Notes: generated from the sequence alone by a model not told the origin. Counted from the first letter of the stretch, positions 34,070 through 43,301 are shown. The stretch is DNA of 45,420 nucleotides from Pseudomonadota bacterium (GCA_021805665.1 JAJZEV010000050.1:1-45420), one strand, 5' to 3'. Numbers and translations are program-made.

Positions 34070-35272
34070 CTACTTCGAGACCAGTTTGCAGCCGCCCTGA
34101 TCCAGCGGACGGAACGCCTCGTTCCCGGGGATCGTGGCCAGCACCTTGTAAACATCCCAGGGCGATTTCGACTCGTCCGGGGCCTTCACCCGGAAGGTAA
34201 ACATATCATGCACGGCCCGGCCATCCTTGCGGACCACGACGGTTCCGAACAGCTTGTCCTGAATGGGGTGCTGTTGCATCGCCGCGATAACGTCCTCGCC
34301 GACGATGGAGTTGGCTTCCTTGACAGCACGCAGATAGGCCAGGACGGATGAATAGACGCCGGCCTGATTGGCGGTTGGCATCTTGCCGTCGAACCGCTGG
34401 CCGAATTTGCGGGCAAAGCCGCGCGTATTGTCGTTCAGGTCCCAGTAATAGGCCTCGGTCACCGTCATGCCCTGCGCCGCCTTCAAGCCAATGGCTTTCA
34501 CATCGACGATCTGGGTGAACAGTCCGGCCAGTATCTGCTTTTGCATCACGCCGAATTCGGCGGCCTGCTTCACCGCGTTGATCAGGTCGGCGCCCGTATC
34601 GGCCAGCGCCATCACTTTGGCGCCGGACGACTGCGCCTGCAGCAGATACGAGGAAAAGTCGGACGTTCCCAGCGGATGCTTAACGGAACCCAGCACCTTG
34701 CCGCCCAGGCTGGTCAGCACCGCGGACGAATCACGCTCCAGCGCCGCGCCAAGTGCGTAGTCGAAGCTGACATAAAACCACGTATCGGCATGCTGGGCGA
34801 CCATCGCGCGCGCCATGGTGTTGCCCAAGGCGTATGTGTCCATGGTCCATTGCACGGTGGTGGGCTGGCAGAATTTGCCCGTCAGGTCAGAGGTGCCCAC
34901 ATTGGTCGCGATGAAGGTGCGGTGCTTTTCCGCCATGACGGTGTTCACCGCCAATCCGACCCCGGAATTCACCGCGTCGGCCACTGCATCGACGCCGTCG
35001 CGGTCCACCCATTCCCGCACGATCTGGGCGCCCACATCGGGCTTGTTCTGATGGTCGGCCGACAGAATCTCCACCTTGATGCCGCTGTTCTGTTCGGCGA
35101 AATCCTCGGCCGCCATTTGCGCTGCGACAACAGAACCCCGGCCGGACTGGTCGGCGAACGGACCGTTCATGTCGTTGAGAACGCCGATTCTCACAACGGG
35201 CGGAATTTCCGCCCGGGCAAAGCTGGTCGGCAGCAGCAAAGCAAGAGCCATGGCCGCTCGGCGGATCGACAT
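34070..35272 (-). CDS. ABC-type periplasmic substrate-binding protein (branched-chain amino acid type)
   Basis: A 400-residue periplasmic binding protein of the Leu/Ile/Val or Peripla_BP_6 class. The signal peptide covers about 1-21 (cut after FARA). The two-lobe domain starts with VRIGVLNDMNGPFADQSG. Conserved TNVGTSDLTGKFCQ and DYALGAALE segments follow. No permease or ATPase genes are nearby, so its transporter is either elsewhere or absent. It is followed 10 bp later by the two ThDP decarboxylase genes, which suggests that its ligand is an oxo or sulfonic acid handled by that enzyme. This link is inferred. Confidence 0.9.
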   Translation of the reverse strand: MSIRRAAMALALLLPTSFARAEIPPVVRIGVLNDMNGPFADQSGRGSVVAAQMAAEDFAEQNSGIKVEILSADHQNKPDVGAQIVREWVDRDGVDAVADAVNSGVGLAVNTVMAEKHRTFIATNVGTSDLTGKFCQPTTVQWTMDTYALGNTMARAMVAQHADTWFYVSFDYALGAALERDSSAVLTSLGGKVLGSVKHPLGTSDFSSYLLQAQSSGAKVMALADTGADLINAVKQAAEFGVMQKQILAGLFTQIVDVKAIGLKAAQGMTVTEAYYWDLNDNTRGFARKFGQRFDGKMPTANQAGVYSSVLAYLRAVKEANSIVGEDVIAAMQQHPIQDKLFGTVVVRKDGRAVHDMFTFRVKAPDESKSPWDVYKVLATIPGNEAFRPLDQGGCKLVSK

Positions 35273-35310
35273 TGTTGACGTCTCCCTTGGTTTATCTTTT
35301 CGCTTTTACA

Positions 35311-35910
35311 TCAGCCGACGCACGATACCAGCATCTGTGCGAATGCCCGCGCGCGATGACTGGTAGCGTGCTTTTCCTCCGGGTCGATCTCGCCGAACGT
35401 TTGTTGTCCGCCAGCCGGGACGAACATCGGATCGTAGCCGAACCCATTGCCGCCGCGGGGCGGCCAGACGAGTGTGCCATCGATGCGGCCCAAAAAGGTT
35501 TCAGTATGCAAGTCCGGCCACGCGAGGCAGAGCGCGGCAACGAACCACGCCCGGCGGTCCGGATTGCCGCCGGCCTGTTCGTTCACCAGCGCCATGGCGG
35601 CGGCGAAATCTTTCGACGGACCTGCCCAGCGGGCCGACAATACACCCGGCGCGCCGCCCAGTGCGGCAACGCAGAAGCCGGAATCGTCCGACAGGGCCGG
35701 CAGTCCACTGGCCACCGCCGCCGCGAGCGCCTTGATCCTCGCGTTGCCAGCGAAGTCCGGGGCGTCCTCCTCCGGCTCCGGCAGCCCAAGATCGGCAGCC
35801 GATACCGCTTCTATCCCAAGCGGCCGCAAGAGTGCCTCGATCTCGCGCAGCTTGCCCTTGTTGTGGCTGGCGATGACGAGCTTCTGGCCGCGATGAAGTT
35901 TGCGCGCCAT
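35311..35910 (-). CDS. rdgB: XTP/dITP diphosphatase RdgB (Ham1 family)
   Basis: A 199-residue house-cleaning nucleotidase that hydrolyses dITP, XTP and ITP to monophosphates. Motifs are complete: [10 protein letters not shown] near 15-24, [12 protein letters not shown] near 73-84, [22 protein letters not shown] near 151-160 and SHRARAF near 183-189. The ATG has a strong AAGGGAGA site and lies 11 bp after the rph stop. The rph-rdgB pair is a common alphaproteobacterial order. Confidence 0.96.
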   Translation of the reverse strand: MARKLHRGQKLVIASHNKGKLREIEALLRPLGIEAVSAADLGLPEPEEDAPDFAGNARIKALAAAVASGLPALSDDSGFCVAALGGAPGVLSARWAGPSKDFAAAMALVNEQAGGNPDRRAWFVAALCLAWPDLHTETFLGRIDGTLVWPPRGGNGFGYDPMFVPAGGQQTFGEIDPEEKHATSHRARAFAQMLVSCVG

Positions 35911-35921
35911 CGCGGTCTCCC

Positions 35922-36638
35922 TTAATCGCCCAGGGCACGGCGCTGCAGGTCGAACAGCGCGGCGGTGCCGTTGCGGGCGAGACCGAGCAGGGCGTGGAAC
36001 TGGGCCTCATTGAAGGCGGTTTTTTCGGCGGTTGCCTGGATTTCGACGATGCCGCCGCCATCGGTCAGCACGAAGTTGGAGTCGGCCTGGGCGTTCGAAT
36101 CCTCATCGTAGTCCAGATCCAGGACCGGGGTGCCGTCGAATATCCCGCAGGAGACGGCGGCGACCTGACCGGTCAGCGGAATGGTCTTCAAAACGTTCAT
36201 TTTCACCAGATGGCGGAAAGCCAGGGACAGCGCGACCCAGGCACCGGTAATCGCGGCGCAGCGGGTACCGCCATCTGCGTTCAGCACGTCGCAGTCGAGC
36301 GTGATCGACATCTCGCCCATGGCAGCCCGATCGACGACCGCGCGCAAGGAGCGTCCGATCAGACGCTGGATTTCCTGAGTACGGCCGGATTGCTTGCCAC
36401 GGGCGGCTTCACGGTCGCCGCGCGTGTGGGTCGCCCTGGGCAGCATGCCGTACTCGGCGGTAACCCACCCCAACCCGGTATTGCGCAGGAACGGCGGGGT
36501 ACGGCTTTCGACGCTGGCCGCGCACAGCACCTCCGTCTTGCCCATCTTAATCAGCGCCGAACCCTCGGCATGGCGGGCGAACCCGGTGACGATGGAAACT
36601 TCGCGCAGGGCGTCGGGGGCGCGGCCGGATGGGCGCAT
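35922..36638 (-). CDS. rph: Ribonuclease PH
   Basis: A 238-residue phosphorolytic 3'-5' exoribonuclease that trims tRNA 3' ends. Family blocks are present: [11 protein letters not shown] at the N-terminus, [17 protein letters not shown] near 57-73, [14 protein letters not shown] near 90-103 and [20 protein letters not shown] near 114-133. The length is typical. The ATG is preceded by AAGGA about 8 nt upstream. It heads an operon-like run with rdgB. Confidence 0.97.
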   Translation of the reverse strand: MRPSGRAPDALREVSIVTGFARHAEGSALIKMGKTEVLCAASVESRTPPFLRNTGLGWVTAEYGMLPRATHTRGDREAARGKQSGRTQEIQRLIGRSLRAVVDRAAMGEMSITLDCDVLNADGGTRCAAITGAWVALSLAFRHLVKMNVLKTIPLTGQVAAVSCGIFDGTPVLDLDYDEDSNAQADSNFVLTDGGGIVEIQATAEKTAFNEAQFHALLGLARNGTAALFDLQRRALGD

Positions 36639-36723
36639 GGGTATGGTCCTTGGGTGTCAGTGCGGCGCGGACCATACAGTTTCGTCGCCCTGCCGCAACC
36701 GCCTTTGCATCACGGGACGCCGC

Positions 36724-37182
36724 TTATGGTGCGATGGCATCCGCATCGCATTGTTGCGGCACGACGGCATCCGGCCCGGATTTCCCCGCGGCGAAGCTAT
36801 CCAGCCGCTCCCGAACCGCTCGGTATTCGGGGCTGTCGATCTGCTCCCGGCAGGTTCTGGTCATCCCCTCCAGACGGATCGGCAGCCCGCCGTTATCGTC
36901 GATCAACGTCCGGATCGCGTCGCCGGATCTCCGGCTCTGCGCCTTCGCCCATACCTGGAATTGGGCTTTGGCCTCGGCAGGGAACGGGCATTGCTTCAGA
37001 CGCGCGGCCAGCGCGTTACGGTAGAGCCTTCCGGCAAGATCGTCGCCGCACGCGTCGAACTGATAGAACGATGCCGCATAGGCTTGCCGGAACGCCGTCG
37101 TTGCCAACGTCACGGTATCGCCTGCTCGCGCTGGCCCCAGACCTAGCACGGCCGCGACCAAGCCATACCATAAGATGCGCAT
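36724..37182 (-). CDS. Small periplasmic four-cysteine protein of unknown function
   Basis: A 152-residue protein with a signal peptide (MRILWYGLVAAVLGLGPARAG). I do not recognise a family. The mature part is mostly helical and charged, with four cysteines (in FDACGDD, KQCPFP, RTCREQ and QQCDAD). These could form two disulfides; none is in a CxxCH heme motif. The ATG at 37182 has GAAGGG 6 nt upstream; the ATG at 37188 is an alternative. It is 10 bp after a diheme cytochrome c gene, so a role with that cytochrome or the dehydrogenase upstream is possible. Confidence 0.7.
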   Translation of the reverse strand: MRILWYGLVAAVLGLGPARAGDTVTLATTAFRQAYAASFYQFDACGDDLAGRLYRNALAARLKQCPFPAEAKAQFQVWAKAQSRRSGDAIRTLIDDNGGLPIRLEGMTRTCREQIDSPEYRAVRERLDSFAAGKSGPDAVVPQQCDADAIAP

Positions 37183-37192
37183 CCTCATCCCT

Positions 37193-37795
37193 TCACTTTT
37201 TGACCGGAGGCAAGGTCGCGAGATAGTGCGACACCGCCACGATATCGTCGTCTGTAAGGCCGGACGCGGCCTCGGACATGGCGGCAACGCCGGTGCTGGG
37301 CCGCGCCGCGGAACGGTAATCCGTCAATGCCTTGACCAGGTAGTCCTGCCGTTGGTCGGCAATCGCGGCGGCAGCACGTTCCCCGCGGAAATCGTCCTTG
37401 TGACAAGCGGCGCAGTGGTGTTGCTGGACGATGAGTTTGCCCTTTTCGGCCAGTTCGGGATTGGGTGATTCGTCCGACGTTGCGGTCGTATAAGGCAGGC
37501 TGTGGAAATAGGCGCCCAGATCGCGAATATCCTGATCGGTGATATCGGCGATCAGGGGCGCCATCATCGGATTCGGTCGCCGTCCGGTGCGGAAAAAAAT
37601 CAGTTGCCATTGCAGGAACTGGTCCTGTTGCCCCGCCAGCGACGGGATCCCTGGCATGGAGGACACACCGTTCTCCCCATGGCATACCAGACAGGGTTTG
37701 GCCTTCTCCTGGCCGGCCGCGATGTCTGCGGCTGCCAGGCAAGACACGGCTGGCAGCGAAAGAATCGCTGCCAGCGTGACCATGCGTATCGTCAT
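37193..37795 (-). CDS. Diheme cytochrome c, c4-like
   Basis: A 200-residue periplasmic protein. The signal peptide covers about 1-22. Two heme sites are visible: CLVCH at 35-39 and CAACH at 128-132. Likely distal ligands are a Met in NPMMAPL and Met172 in GVAAMSE. This two-domain layout matches the cytochrome c4 class, which carries electrons to oxidases or from periplasmic dehydrogenases. It lies 15 bp after a sorbosone-dehydrogenase-like gene, so it is a likely electron acceptor for it. Confidence 0.9.
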   Translation of the reverse strand: MTIRMVTLAAILSLPAVSCLAAADIAAGQEKAKPCLVCHGENGVSSMPGIPSLAGQQDQFLQWQLIFFRTGRRPNPMMAPLIADITDQDIRDLGAYFHSLPYTTATSDESPNPELAEKGKLIVQQHHCAACHKDDFRGERAAAAIADQRQDYLVKALTDYRSAARPSTGVAAMSEAASGLTDDDIVAVSHYLATLPPVKK

Positions 37796-37810
37796 TAGAG
37801 CGAAGCGGCC

Positions 37811-39073
37811 CTATTTCTTGTAGCTGATGCGATAAATCGCACCGGCCCAATCGTCGGACACCAGCAGCGATCCATCGGGCGCCTGGAGAATATCGACCGG
37901 ACGGCCGAAGTAGTCGCGCTCGCCGGTGATCCAGCCAGACGCGAAGACTTCCTGGTGAGGATTCTTGCCGTCGGGATCGACAACCACGCGTTCGATGCGG
38001 CCGCCTTGATACTTATGGCGATTCCAGGAGCCATGTTCAGCAATAAAGATATTGTCCTTATACTGCTTCGGGAACTGGTTGCCGGTGTAGAATTTCATCC
38101 CAAGCGGTGCGACGTGCGCGCCGAGCTTCACGACTGGCGGAGTGAACTCGCTGCACTTGTGACCCATCGCGAACTTCGGATCGGGAATGTCGCCTTCGTG
38201 GCAATACGGATAGCCGAAATGTTCGCCCAACCGGGTGATGTGGTTCAGTTTATCGCTGGGTGTGTCGTCGCTCATCCAGTCGCGGGCGTTTTCGGTGAAC
38301 CAGTAGTCGCCCGACCGCGGATCGATATCGCCGCCGACACTGTTACGCACGCCAAGGGCAACAATTTCCGCCAGCCCGGTCTTAGGATCGACGCGGCGGA
38401 TCTGCGACACGCTGGTCGGCGGAATGCCGATATTGAACGGAGGGCCGAAAGGAATATACATCCAGCCGTTCTTATCCGTAACGAGATACTTCCAGCCATG
38501 CGAAGTATAAGGAGGCATATCGTCGTACGCGACCACGGGTGCGGGCATCTTGTCCAAATTCGCTTCCGCGTTATCGTAGCGCAAAAGTTTGTCAATATCG
38601 ATGACATACAGCGCGCCGTCCCGGAAGGCGACCCCGGTCGGCATATTCAGGCCTTTGATGATGGTCTTAACGGTTCGCTGACCGCCTTGATCGGTAACGG
38701 CATATACATTGGTAGCCAGAAACGACCCTACGAACAGCGTGCCGTTGGCACCCCAGGCCATCTGCCTGGCTTGAGGAATATTGCTGGCATAGACTTCGAT
38801 CTTGAAGCCGGGCGGCAGCTTGATGCGCTTCAGGTCTGCCTGCAATTCATCCAACGGGGTTGGTGTTGCCGGACCCGACGGTGGCGCCAGACCTTTCTGG
38901 GCCTCGGTTTCGTCGCCCAGGAACCAGTCGGCGGGCGGGTGCGCCCAGAACGACGGTTTGCTGGAATCATAATGCTTAAGGTCCTCGGCAACGGCTTTGC
39001 CCGATGGCAGGGCAGCGGCGAGCACCAAAGGAAGTGCAGCTGCAAGGCTAAATCGAAACGATCTGTTTTTCAT
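37811..39073 (-). CDS. Periplasmic glucose/sorbosone dehydrogenase-like enzyme (PQQ-type fold)
   Basis: A 420-residue secreted protein. The signal peptide spans about 1-28. The body is a six-bladed beta-propeller of the GSDH/sorbosone dehydrogenase family: PPGFKIEVYAS starts it, then RNSVGGDIDP, WFTENARDWM, NHITRLGEHFGYPYCHEGD, FIAEHGSWNRHK and the final YFGRPVDILQAPDGSLLVSDDWAGAIYRI. In known relatives this fold binds PQQ and oxidises sugars or aldehydes. The exact substrate is not clear. The ATG at 39073 has a GGAGG site 8 nt upstream. The next gene encodes a diheme cytochrome c, the likely electron acceptor. Confidence 0.9.
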   Translation of the reverse strand: MKNRSFRFSLAAALPLVLAAALPSGKAVAEDLKHYDSSKPSFWAHPPADWFLGDETEAQKGLAPPSGPATPTPLDELQADLKRIKLPPGFKIEVYASNIPQARQMAWGANGTLFVGSFLATNVYAVTDQGGQRTVKTIIKGLNMPTGVAFRDGALYVIDIDKLLRYDNAEANLDKMPAPVVAYDDMPPYTSHGWKYLVTDKNGWMYIPFGPPFNIGIPPTSVSQIRRVDPKTGLAEIVALGVRNSVGGDIDPRSGDYWFTENARDWMSDDTPSDKLNHITRLGEHFGYPYCHEGDIPDPKFAMGHKCSEFTPPVVKLGAHVAPLGMKFYTGNQFPKQYKDNIFIAEHGSWNRHKYQGGRIERVVVDPDGKNPHQEVFASGWITGERDYFGRPVDILQAPDGSLLVSDDWAGAIYRISYKK

Positions 39074-39189
39074 ATTTTTTCCTCCCACGCCGATCCAAGC
39101 ATTGTTGCTCCTACGATGCAAGGGGGCTGGCGCCATGAAAACTCCGATCCGGATTCGGCGTCCGGATTCACGCGGCCGGCCGAAATATT

Positions 39190-40860
39190 TCAGACCCCAA
39201 GAAACGAAGCCGCCTCCTGCACTACATCCGCCAGGGCGCCGTCGGCGAATGGCGACACCAGGCCGGCCGAACGCACCAGAGCCTGGAACGGTTCGGAGCC
39301 GCCCTTGGCGCACAAGGCCGTGTAAGCCGCCATGGTCCCGGTATAGTCCCGGCGCGACCGCACCCAGAACTGCATCGCACAGCATTGGGCGAGCGTGTAG
39401 TCGATGTAGTAGAACGGCGAACTGTAGATATGCGCCTTCGCCTGCCAGCGGCCCCCCTTGTTCGGGAACCCCAGGTCGCCGTAGTCGGTCCATGGCATAT
39501 AGAGCCGTTCCAGCCGCGCCCACATGGCATGGCGGTCGGCGGGCGTAGCATCGGGGTTGGCATAAACCTCGTGCTGAAAGTGGTCGACGCAGGCCCCGTA
39601 GGGCAGGAAGGCCAGCGCACCGATCAGGTGCATGCGCCGGAACCGGTCGGCGGCATCCTCGCCCACGAGCTTGCCGATCCCCGGGTAGGACAGGAATTCC
39701 AGCCCCATCGAATCGATCTCCGCGGCCTCCATCGTCGGCCAGAGGTAATCGACGCCGGGCTGATGACGGCTTTCCCAGTTCTGGAAGGCATGTCCCATTT
39801 CGTGCGTGAACACGCCGATGTCATGGTGGGTGCCGTTGAAGTTGGCGAAGATGAAAGGCACGCCCTCAGTTGGGAACGACGTGCAAAATCCCCCGCCGGC
39901 CTTGCCGGGCCGGTTCTTCAGATCCATGAACCCGCCGTCGCGCATCTGGCGGTAGAACGCCGCCAGCCCGGCGTGCATGCCGTCGAACATCGCCGCCGCG
40001 GCATCCAGCAGTTCGTCGTGCCCGCCGGCCGGTTTGGGGTTTCCAGCGGGGTCGATCAGCGCCTCATCCCAAAACCGCAGCGTGTCCCAGCCGTGTTCGT
40101 TGCGCCGAACCTCCAGCAGGCGGGCAACCAGGGGCACGACCCCGGCGACGATCTGCTGGCGATAACGGGCCACATCGCCGGGACCATAATCGACCCGCCG
40201 CATCCGTCGGTAACCCAGTTCGGTGAAGGTTCGGAACCCCAACTTGCGGGCCATCCCGTGGCGCAGCTTCACCAGTTCGTCGTAGATCCGATCCAGCGCC
40301 GCGGCATGCGTCTCGAAATATTGCCAGCGGATGCGTTCGGCTTCATAGCGGACAGTCCGGTCAGGATTTTCGGCATAGGGTTCAAGACCGGCCAGATTGA
40401 CGGTTCTGCCGCCGATTTCCAGCTTCGCGGCGGCGAGAAGTTCGGTATACTGAGATGAAACCCTGGCTTCCTCCTCCAGTTCCGGCTTGATCGCCGCGTC
40501 GAAGGTGGTGATATCGGTTTCCCACAGGCGCACGGCATGCTCGCCGGCCAGGGCGGAGACCGGGCCGCGATCTGCCAGCAGGCGGCGTTTCAGCGCGATC
40601 TCCAGGTCCGACGCTTCCGGCGACAACGCATCGGCGTAATCGCGTTCCGCCCTCGCCGCTTCGTCGGCGGTGTTTTGCGCGAACCGCAGGCCGACCAGCG
40701 CCGACCATGTGTCGTAGCGCCGCCGCACGCGGTCCCATTCGGCCAGCGCGGGCGCGCGCTCTCCGCGATCCAGCGCCGCGCCGATCGCCCGGTATTCGCT
40801 GGTCAGGCTGTCCCTGGTCGGCCGAACCGCGACGATATCGGCGAAGCAGATGCGCGGCAT
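39190..40860 (-). CDS. pepF: Oligoendopeptidase F-like M3 zinc peptidase
   Basis: A 556-residue cytoplasmic peptidase of the M3 family. The zinc motif is HEMGH (353-357), with the third ligand Glu in the MEAAEIDSMGLEF block near 377-389. A long helical N-terminal part closes the active site. There is no signal peptide. M3 peptidases degrade short peptides in the cytoplasm. The ATG is one base after the stop of an ABC transporter gene, so the two are tightly coupled. Confidence 0.93.
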   Translation of the reverse strand: MPRICFADIVAVRPTRDSLTSEYRAIGAALDRGERAPALAEWDRVRRRYDTWSALVGLRFAQNTADEAARAERDYADALSPEASDLEIALKRRLLADRGPVSALAGEHAVRLWETDITTFDAAIKPELEEEARVSSQYTELLAAAKLEIGGRTVNLAGLEPYAENPDRTVRYEAERIRWQYFETHAAALDRIYDELVKLRHGMARKLGFRTFTELGYRRMRRVDYGPGDVARYRQQIVAGVVPLVARLLEVRRNEHGWDTLRFWDEALIDPAGNPKPAGGHDELLDAAAAMFDGMHAGLAAFYRQMRDGGFMDLKNRPGKAGGGFCTSFPTEGVPFIFANFNGTHHDIGVFTHEMGHAFQNWESRHQPGVDYLWPTMEAAEIDSMGLEFLSYPGIGKLVGEDAADRFRRMHLIGALAFLPYGACVDHFQHEVYANPDATPADRHAMWARLERLYMPWTDYGDLGFPNKGGRWQAKAHIYSSPFYYIDYTLAQCCAMQFWVRSRRDYTGTMAAYTALCAKGGSEPFQALVRSAGLVSPFADGALADVVQEAASFLGV

Positions 40861-40861
40861 G

Positions 40862-42637
40862 TTACTCGCCCGCGACCGGTTCGGCGTCGGCTGGCACCAA
40901 ACTGCCCGGCCCGGAACTGGTCCGGGTAAAGATCAGTTTGGACTCATGAAAGCCGGCGACCGACGGCCGATGCGCGATCGAGACCAGCGTGGTGTCAGGC
41001 AGGCGTTGCCGCAGAATGCCGTAAAGCCCCGACTCGGCTTCGGGATCGAGGCTGGCGGTGGCTTCGTCGAGGAAAATCCAGTCCGGTCTGGCCAGCAGCG
41101 CGCGGGCCAGGGCAATCCGTTGCTGTTCGCCCCCCGACAGGCGGGTTGGCCAGTTATCGTCGCTGTCGATCCGGTCGCGAAGTTGGGGCAGGCCGGCATC
41201 CTCCAGGGCCTGTGCGATCCGATCCTCGGTAAATGCGTCCATGGCGTTGGGATAGGTGATAACGTGGCGTAGCGTTCCCAACGGAATGTACGGCCGCTGC
41301 GGCAGGAAGAATGAGCGCGGGGGCACCGCGACTTCGCCGTGTCCGAATGGCCAGATACCCGCCAGGACACGGAACAAGGTCGATTTGCCCGATCCGGTGC
41401 GCCCGGCGATGACAACGGAATGGCCCGCGGTGAACGTCAGGTTGGCATGGTCGAGCAGTGTCGTGCCGTCTGGCAGGCTCATGGTGATGTCGGTCAGCCG
41501 CACAACCCCGGGCGGACTCTCGGAAGCGGTGAATCCGCCATGTGACTCGGCGCGCGCCTTCACGATGGCAGCATGAAACGTGGAAAGCCGCTCGACGATG
41601 GCGCGCCATTGGGCGATCGAGGAATACGAGTCGACAAACCAGGACATCGAGCCCTGGACCGATCCGAACGCCCCCACTGTTTGCATCAGGCCGCCCAACT
41701 GCATAGCCCCGGCGAAATAGCGTGGCGCCGCGACGACTATGGGGAAGATCACCGCGATCTGGCCGTAGCCGTTCACCAACGAATTCAGCAGCTTGGTCCG
41801 CACCATGATCTGGTACCAGTTTTCGATCACCCCGGCGAAACGCTCCCGCAGGGTGACACTTTCCTCCTGCTCGCCGCGATACAACGCGATGCTTTCCATG
41901 TTTTCGCGGATACGCATCAGCGCGTACCGGAAATCGGCTTCGACGCGTTGCTGGCGGAAATTCAGGATGGACAGCGGACGGCCGACGAAGTGCGTCAGCA
42001 TGGTGCCCACCAGCGCGTAGGCCAGGGCGACCCAGACCATATAGCCGGGGATCGGAATACCGAACGCCTCGACCGCACCGGACAGGCCCCACAGAATGCC
42101 GATGAAGCTGCACAGCGACACGATATTCGACAGCAAGTCCAATGTCAGCGACAGCGACATCTGGCAGAAGTCGCGTAAATCCTCGGCCACCCGCTGGTCG
42201 GGGTTATCGGTGCCCGCCGCCGCGCGATCGGCGGTCAGCCCCATATTGTAATATGCCCGATCGGCCAGCCATTCCGCCAAAAACTGCTTTGTCAGCCATT
42301 CCCGCCAGCGGATTTGCAGCAACTGGTTCAGATAAACCGAGTAAACCGCCAGCACGATATGCACGGCGGCGACCTCGCAAAAGCCCGGCATGATGCCGCT
42401 GGCCGTCGGGCGATACAGGAACAGCAGTTCCAGGAATGCCGTCCAGTCCTTGTCCTGTAGCGCGTTATAGAACTCACGCCGCCAAAAGCTAAGAACGACG
42501 CTCAGGCCGACCAGCGTTAGGTTCATAAGGACGATCGCCGCCAGCAGGCCGCGGGCCGACCATCTTTGTTCCGATGTCATGAAATAGGGTCGGGCGAGAC
42601 GCCAGGCGTCTTTCAGGAAAGGGCGGATACCGCGCAT
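40862..42637 (-). CDS. ABC half-transporter with SbmA/BacA-like membrane domain (YddA/Rv1819c type)
   Basis: A 591-residue fused permease-ATPase. The membrane domain (about 25-345) has the FWRREFYNALQDKDW start typical of the SbmA/BacA-like ABC family. The ATPase has Walker A GRTGSGKST at 412-420, the signature LSGGEQQ at 500-506 and Walker B IFLDEA at 521-526. Relatives carry vitamin B12, peptides or other hydrophilic cargo across the inner membrane. The cargo here is unknown. It lies 7 bp after a DUF1499 lipoprotein gene and 1 bp before pepF, so peptide import for digestion is one idea. Confidence 0.93.
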   Translation of the reverse strand: MRGIRPFLKDAWRLARPYFMTSEQRWSARGLLAAIVLMNLTLVGLSVVLSFWRREFYNALQDKDWTAFLELLFLYRPTASGIMPGFCEVAAVHIVLAVYSVYLNQLLQIRWREWLTKQFLAEWLADRAYYNMGLTADRAAAGTDNPDQRVAEDLRDFCQMSLSLTLDLLSNIVSLCSFIGILWGLSGAVEAFGIPIPGYMVWVALAYALVGTMLTHFVGRPLSILNFRQQRVEADFRYALMRIRENMESIALYRGEQEESVTLRERFAGVIENWYQIMVRTKLLNSLVNGYGQIAVIFPIVVAAPRYFAGAMQLGGLMQTVGAFGSVQGSMSWFVDSYSSIAQWRAIVERLSTFHAAIVKARAESHGGFTASESPPGVVRLTDITMSLPDGTTLLDHANLTFTAGHSVVIAGRTGSGKSTLFRVLAGIWPFGHGEVAVPPRSFFLPQRPYIPLGTLRHVITYPNAMDAFTEDRIAQALEDAGLPQLRDRIDSDDNWPTRLSGGEQQRIALARALLARPDWIFLDEATASLDPEAESGLYGILRQRLPDTTLVSIAHRPSVAGFHESKLIFTRTSSGPGSLVPADAEPVAGE

Positions 42638-42644
42638 GAACGAA

Positions 42645-43127
42645 TTATCTCTCGGTGGATGGAGGGAGTTTCGTGCTCAGGGCCGCGAGCCAGGATTCCA
42701 GGCGCTTGCGGTTCGCACCCAGGTCGGAATGCCCGTACACGCTGTGCGAATACAGTATCAGACTGCTGCTGTCCGGGCCGGTTCGCACCACCTGAACCAT
42801 GATCAGGTCGGGGAAGTTGAACACCGCGCTTCGGGCGACGTAGTCGGCCTGAAGCCGGTCGGGATAATTGGCCGCCGGATAAGTGCGCGGCTGGCTGGCG
42901 GCGACTTCTTGAACCAGCGCAAACAAACGATCGGCCTGAACGGCATAGGGCGGGGTCACCAAGTCCGGCGGTGAGTTAAAAGCGGCCGGGGCCGCCAGGG
43001 CGGTATTCGGGGTGGACGGACGAACGATCCGGGCGATGTCCATCGGCTGCGGAGTCGGCAAGCCCTCCGCCGCGGGAAAGCCACACGCGGGCAGAACCAG
43101 GCTCACGAGCCACGCGATCGGATTCAT
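42645..43127 (-). CDS. DUF1499 predicted lipoprotein
   Basis: A 160-residue protein with a lipoprotein signal ending in LVLPAC (Cys15 is the lipidation site). The C-terminal two thirds is the DUF1499 domain: YVARSAVFNFPDLIMVQV and YSHSVYGHSDLGANRKR are characteristic. The function of DUF1499 is not known. The ATG at 43127 is chosen because it gives the lipoprotein signal; an ATG at 43154 adds nine codons. A palindrome lies 45-59 bp upstream. The gene is 7 bp before the ABC transporter gene. Confidence 0.8.
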   Translation of the reverse strand: MNPIAWLVSLVLPACGFPAAEGLPTPQPMDIARIVRPSTPNTALAAPAAFNSPPDLVTPPYAVQADRLFALVQEVAASQPRTYPAANYPDRLQADYVARSAVFNFPDLIMVQVVRTGPDSSSLILYSHSVYGHSDLGANRKRLESWLAALSTKLPPSTER

Positions 43128-43161
43128 CCTAACAGGGCACGCGTCATTCCACATGTGATGC

Positions 43162-43186
43162 CCGGAAACCGGACTTGCGGCAAGTC
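43162..43186. promoter_or_regulatory. Adjacent inverted repeats upstream of the DUF1499 gene
   Basis: GACTTGCGGCAAGTC at 43172-43186 is a perfect 7-bp inverted repeat around one base. Directly beside it, CCGG-AAA-CCGG at 43162-43172 is a second, shorter one. They lie 35-59 bp before the DUF1499 start on minus. The size of the larger repeat fits a dimeric regulator site. I see no convincing -10 element at the right distance. Confidence 0.4.
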
Positions 43187-43301
43187 AATTGATATGACGT
43201 GAAATTCATCTCGGTGCCAGCGGCTTCCGCCGAACAATGCATCGATCCCGCTCCGGTCCGTTCGATCGTTCACGCCAGATCGGAAAGGGCGGCGCGAAAA
43301 A

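Noticed and set aside
39148..39169. Two copies of TCCGGATTC upstream of the dehydrogenase gene
   Set aside because: The repeats are only nine bases long and lie close to the pepF end; they may be chance.
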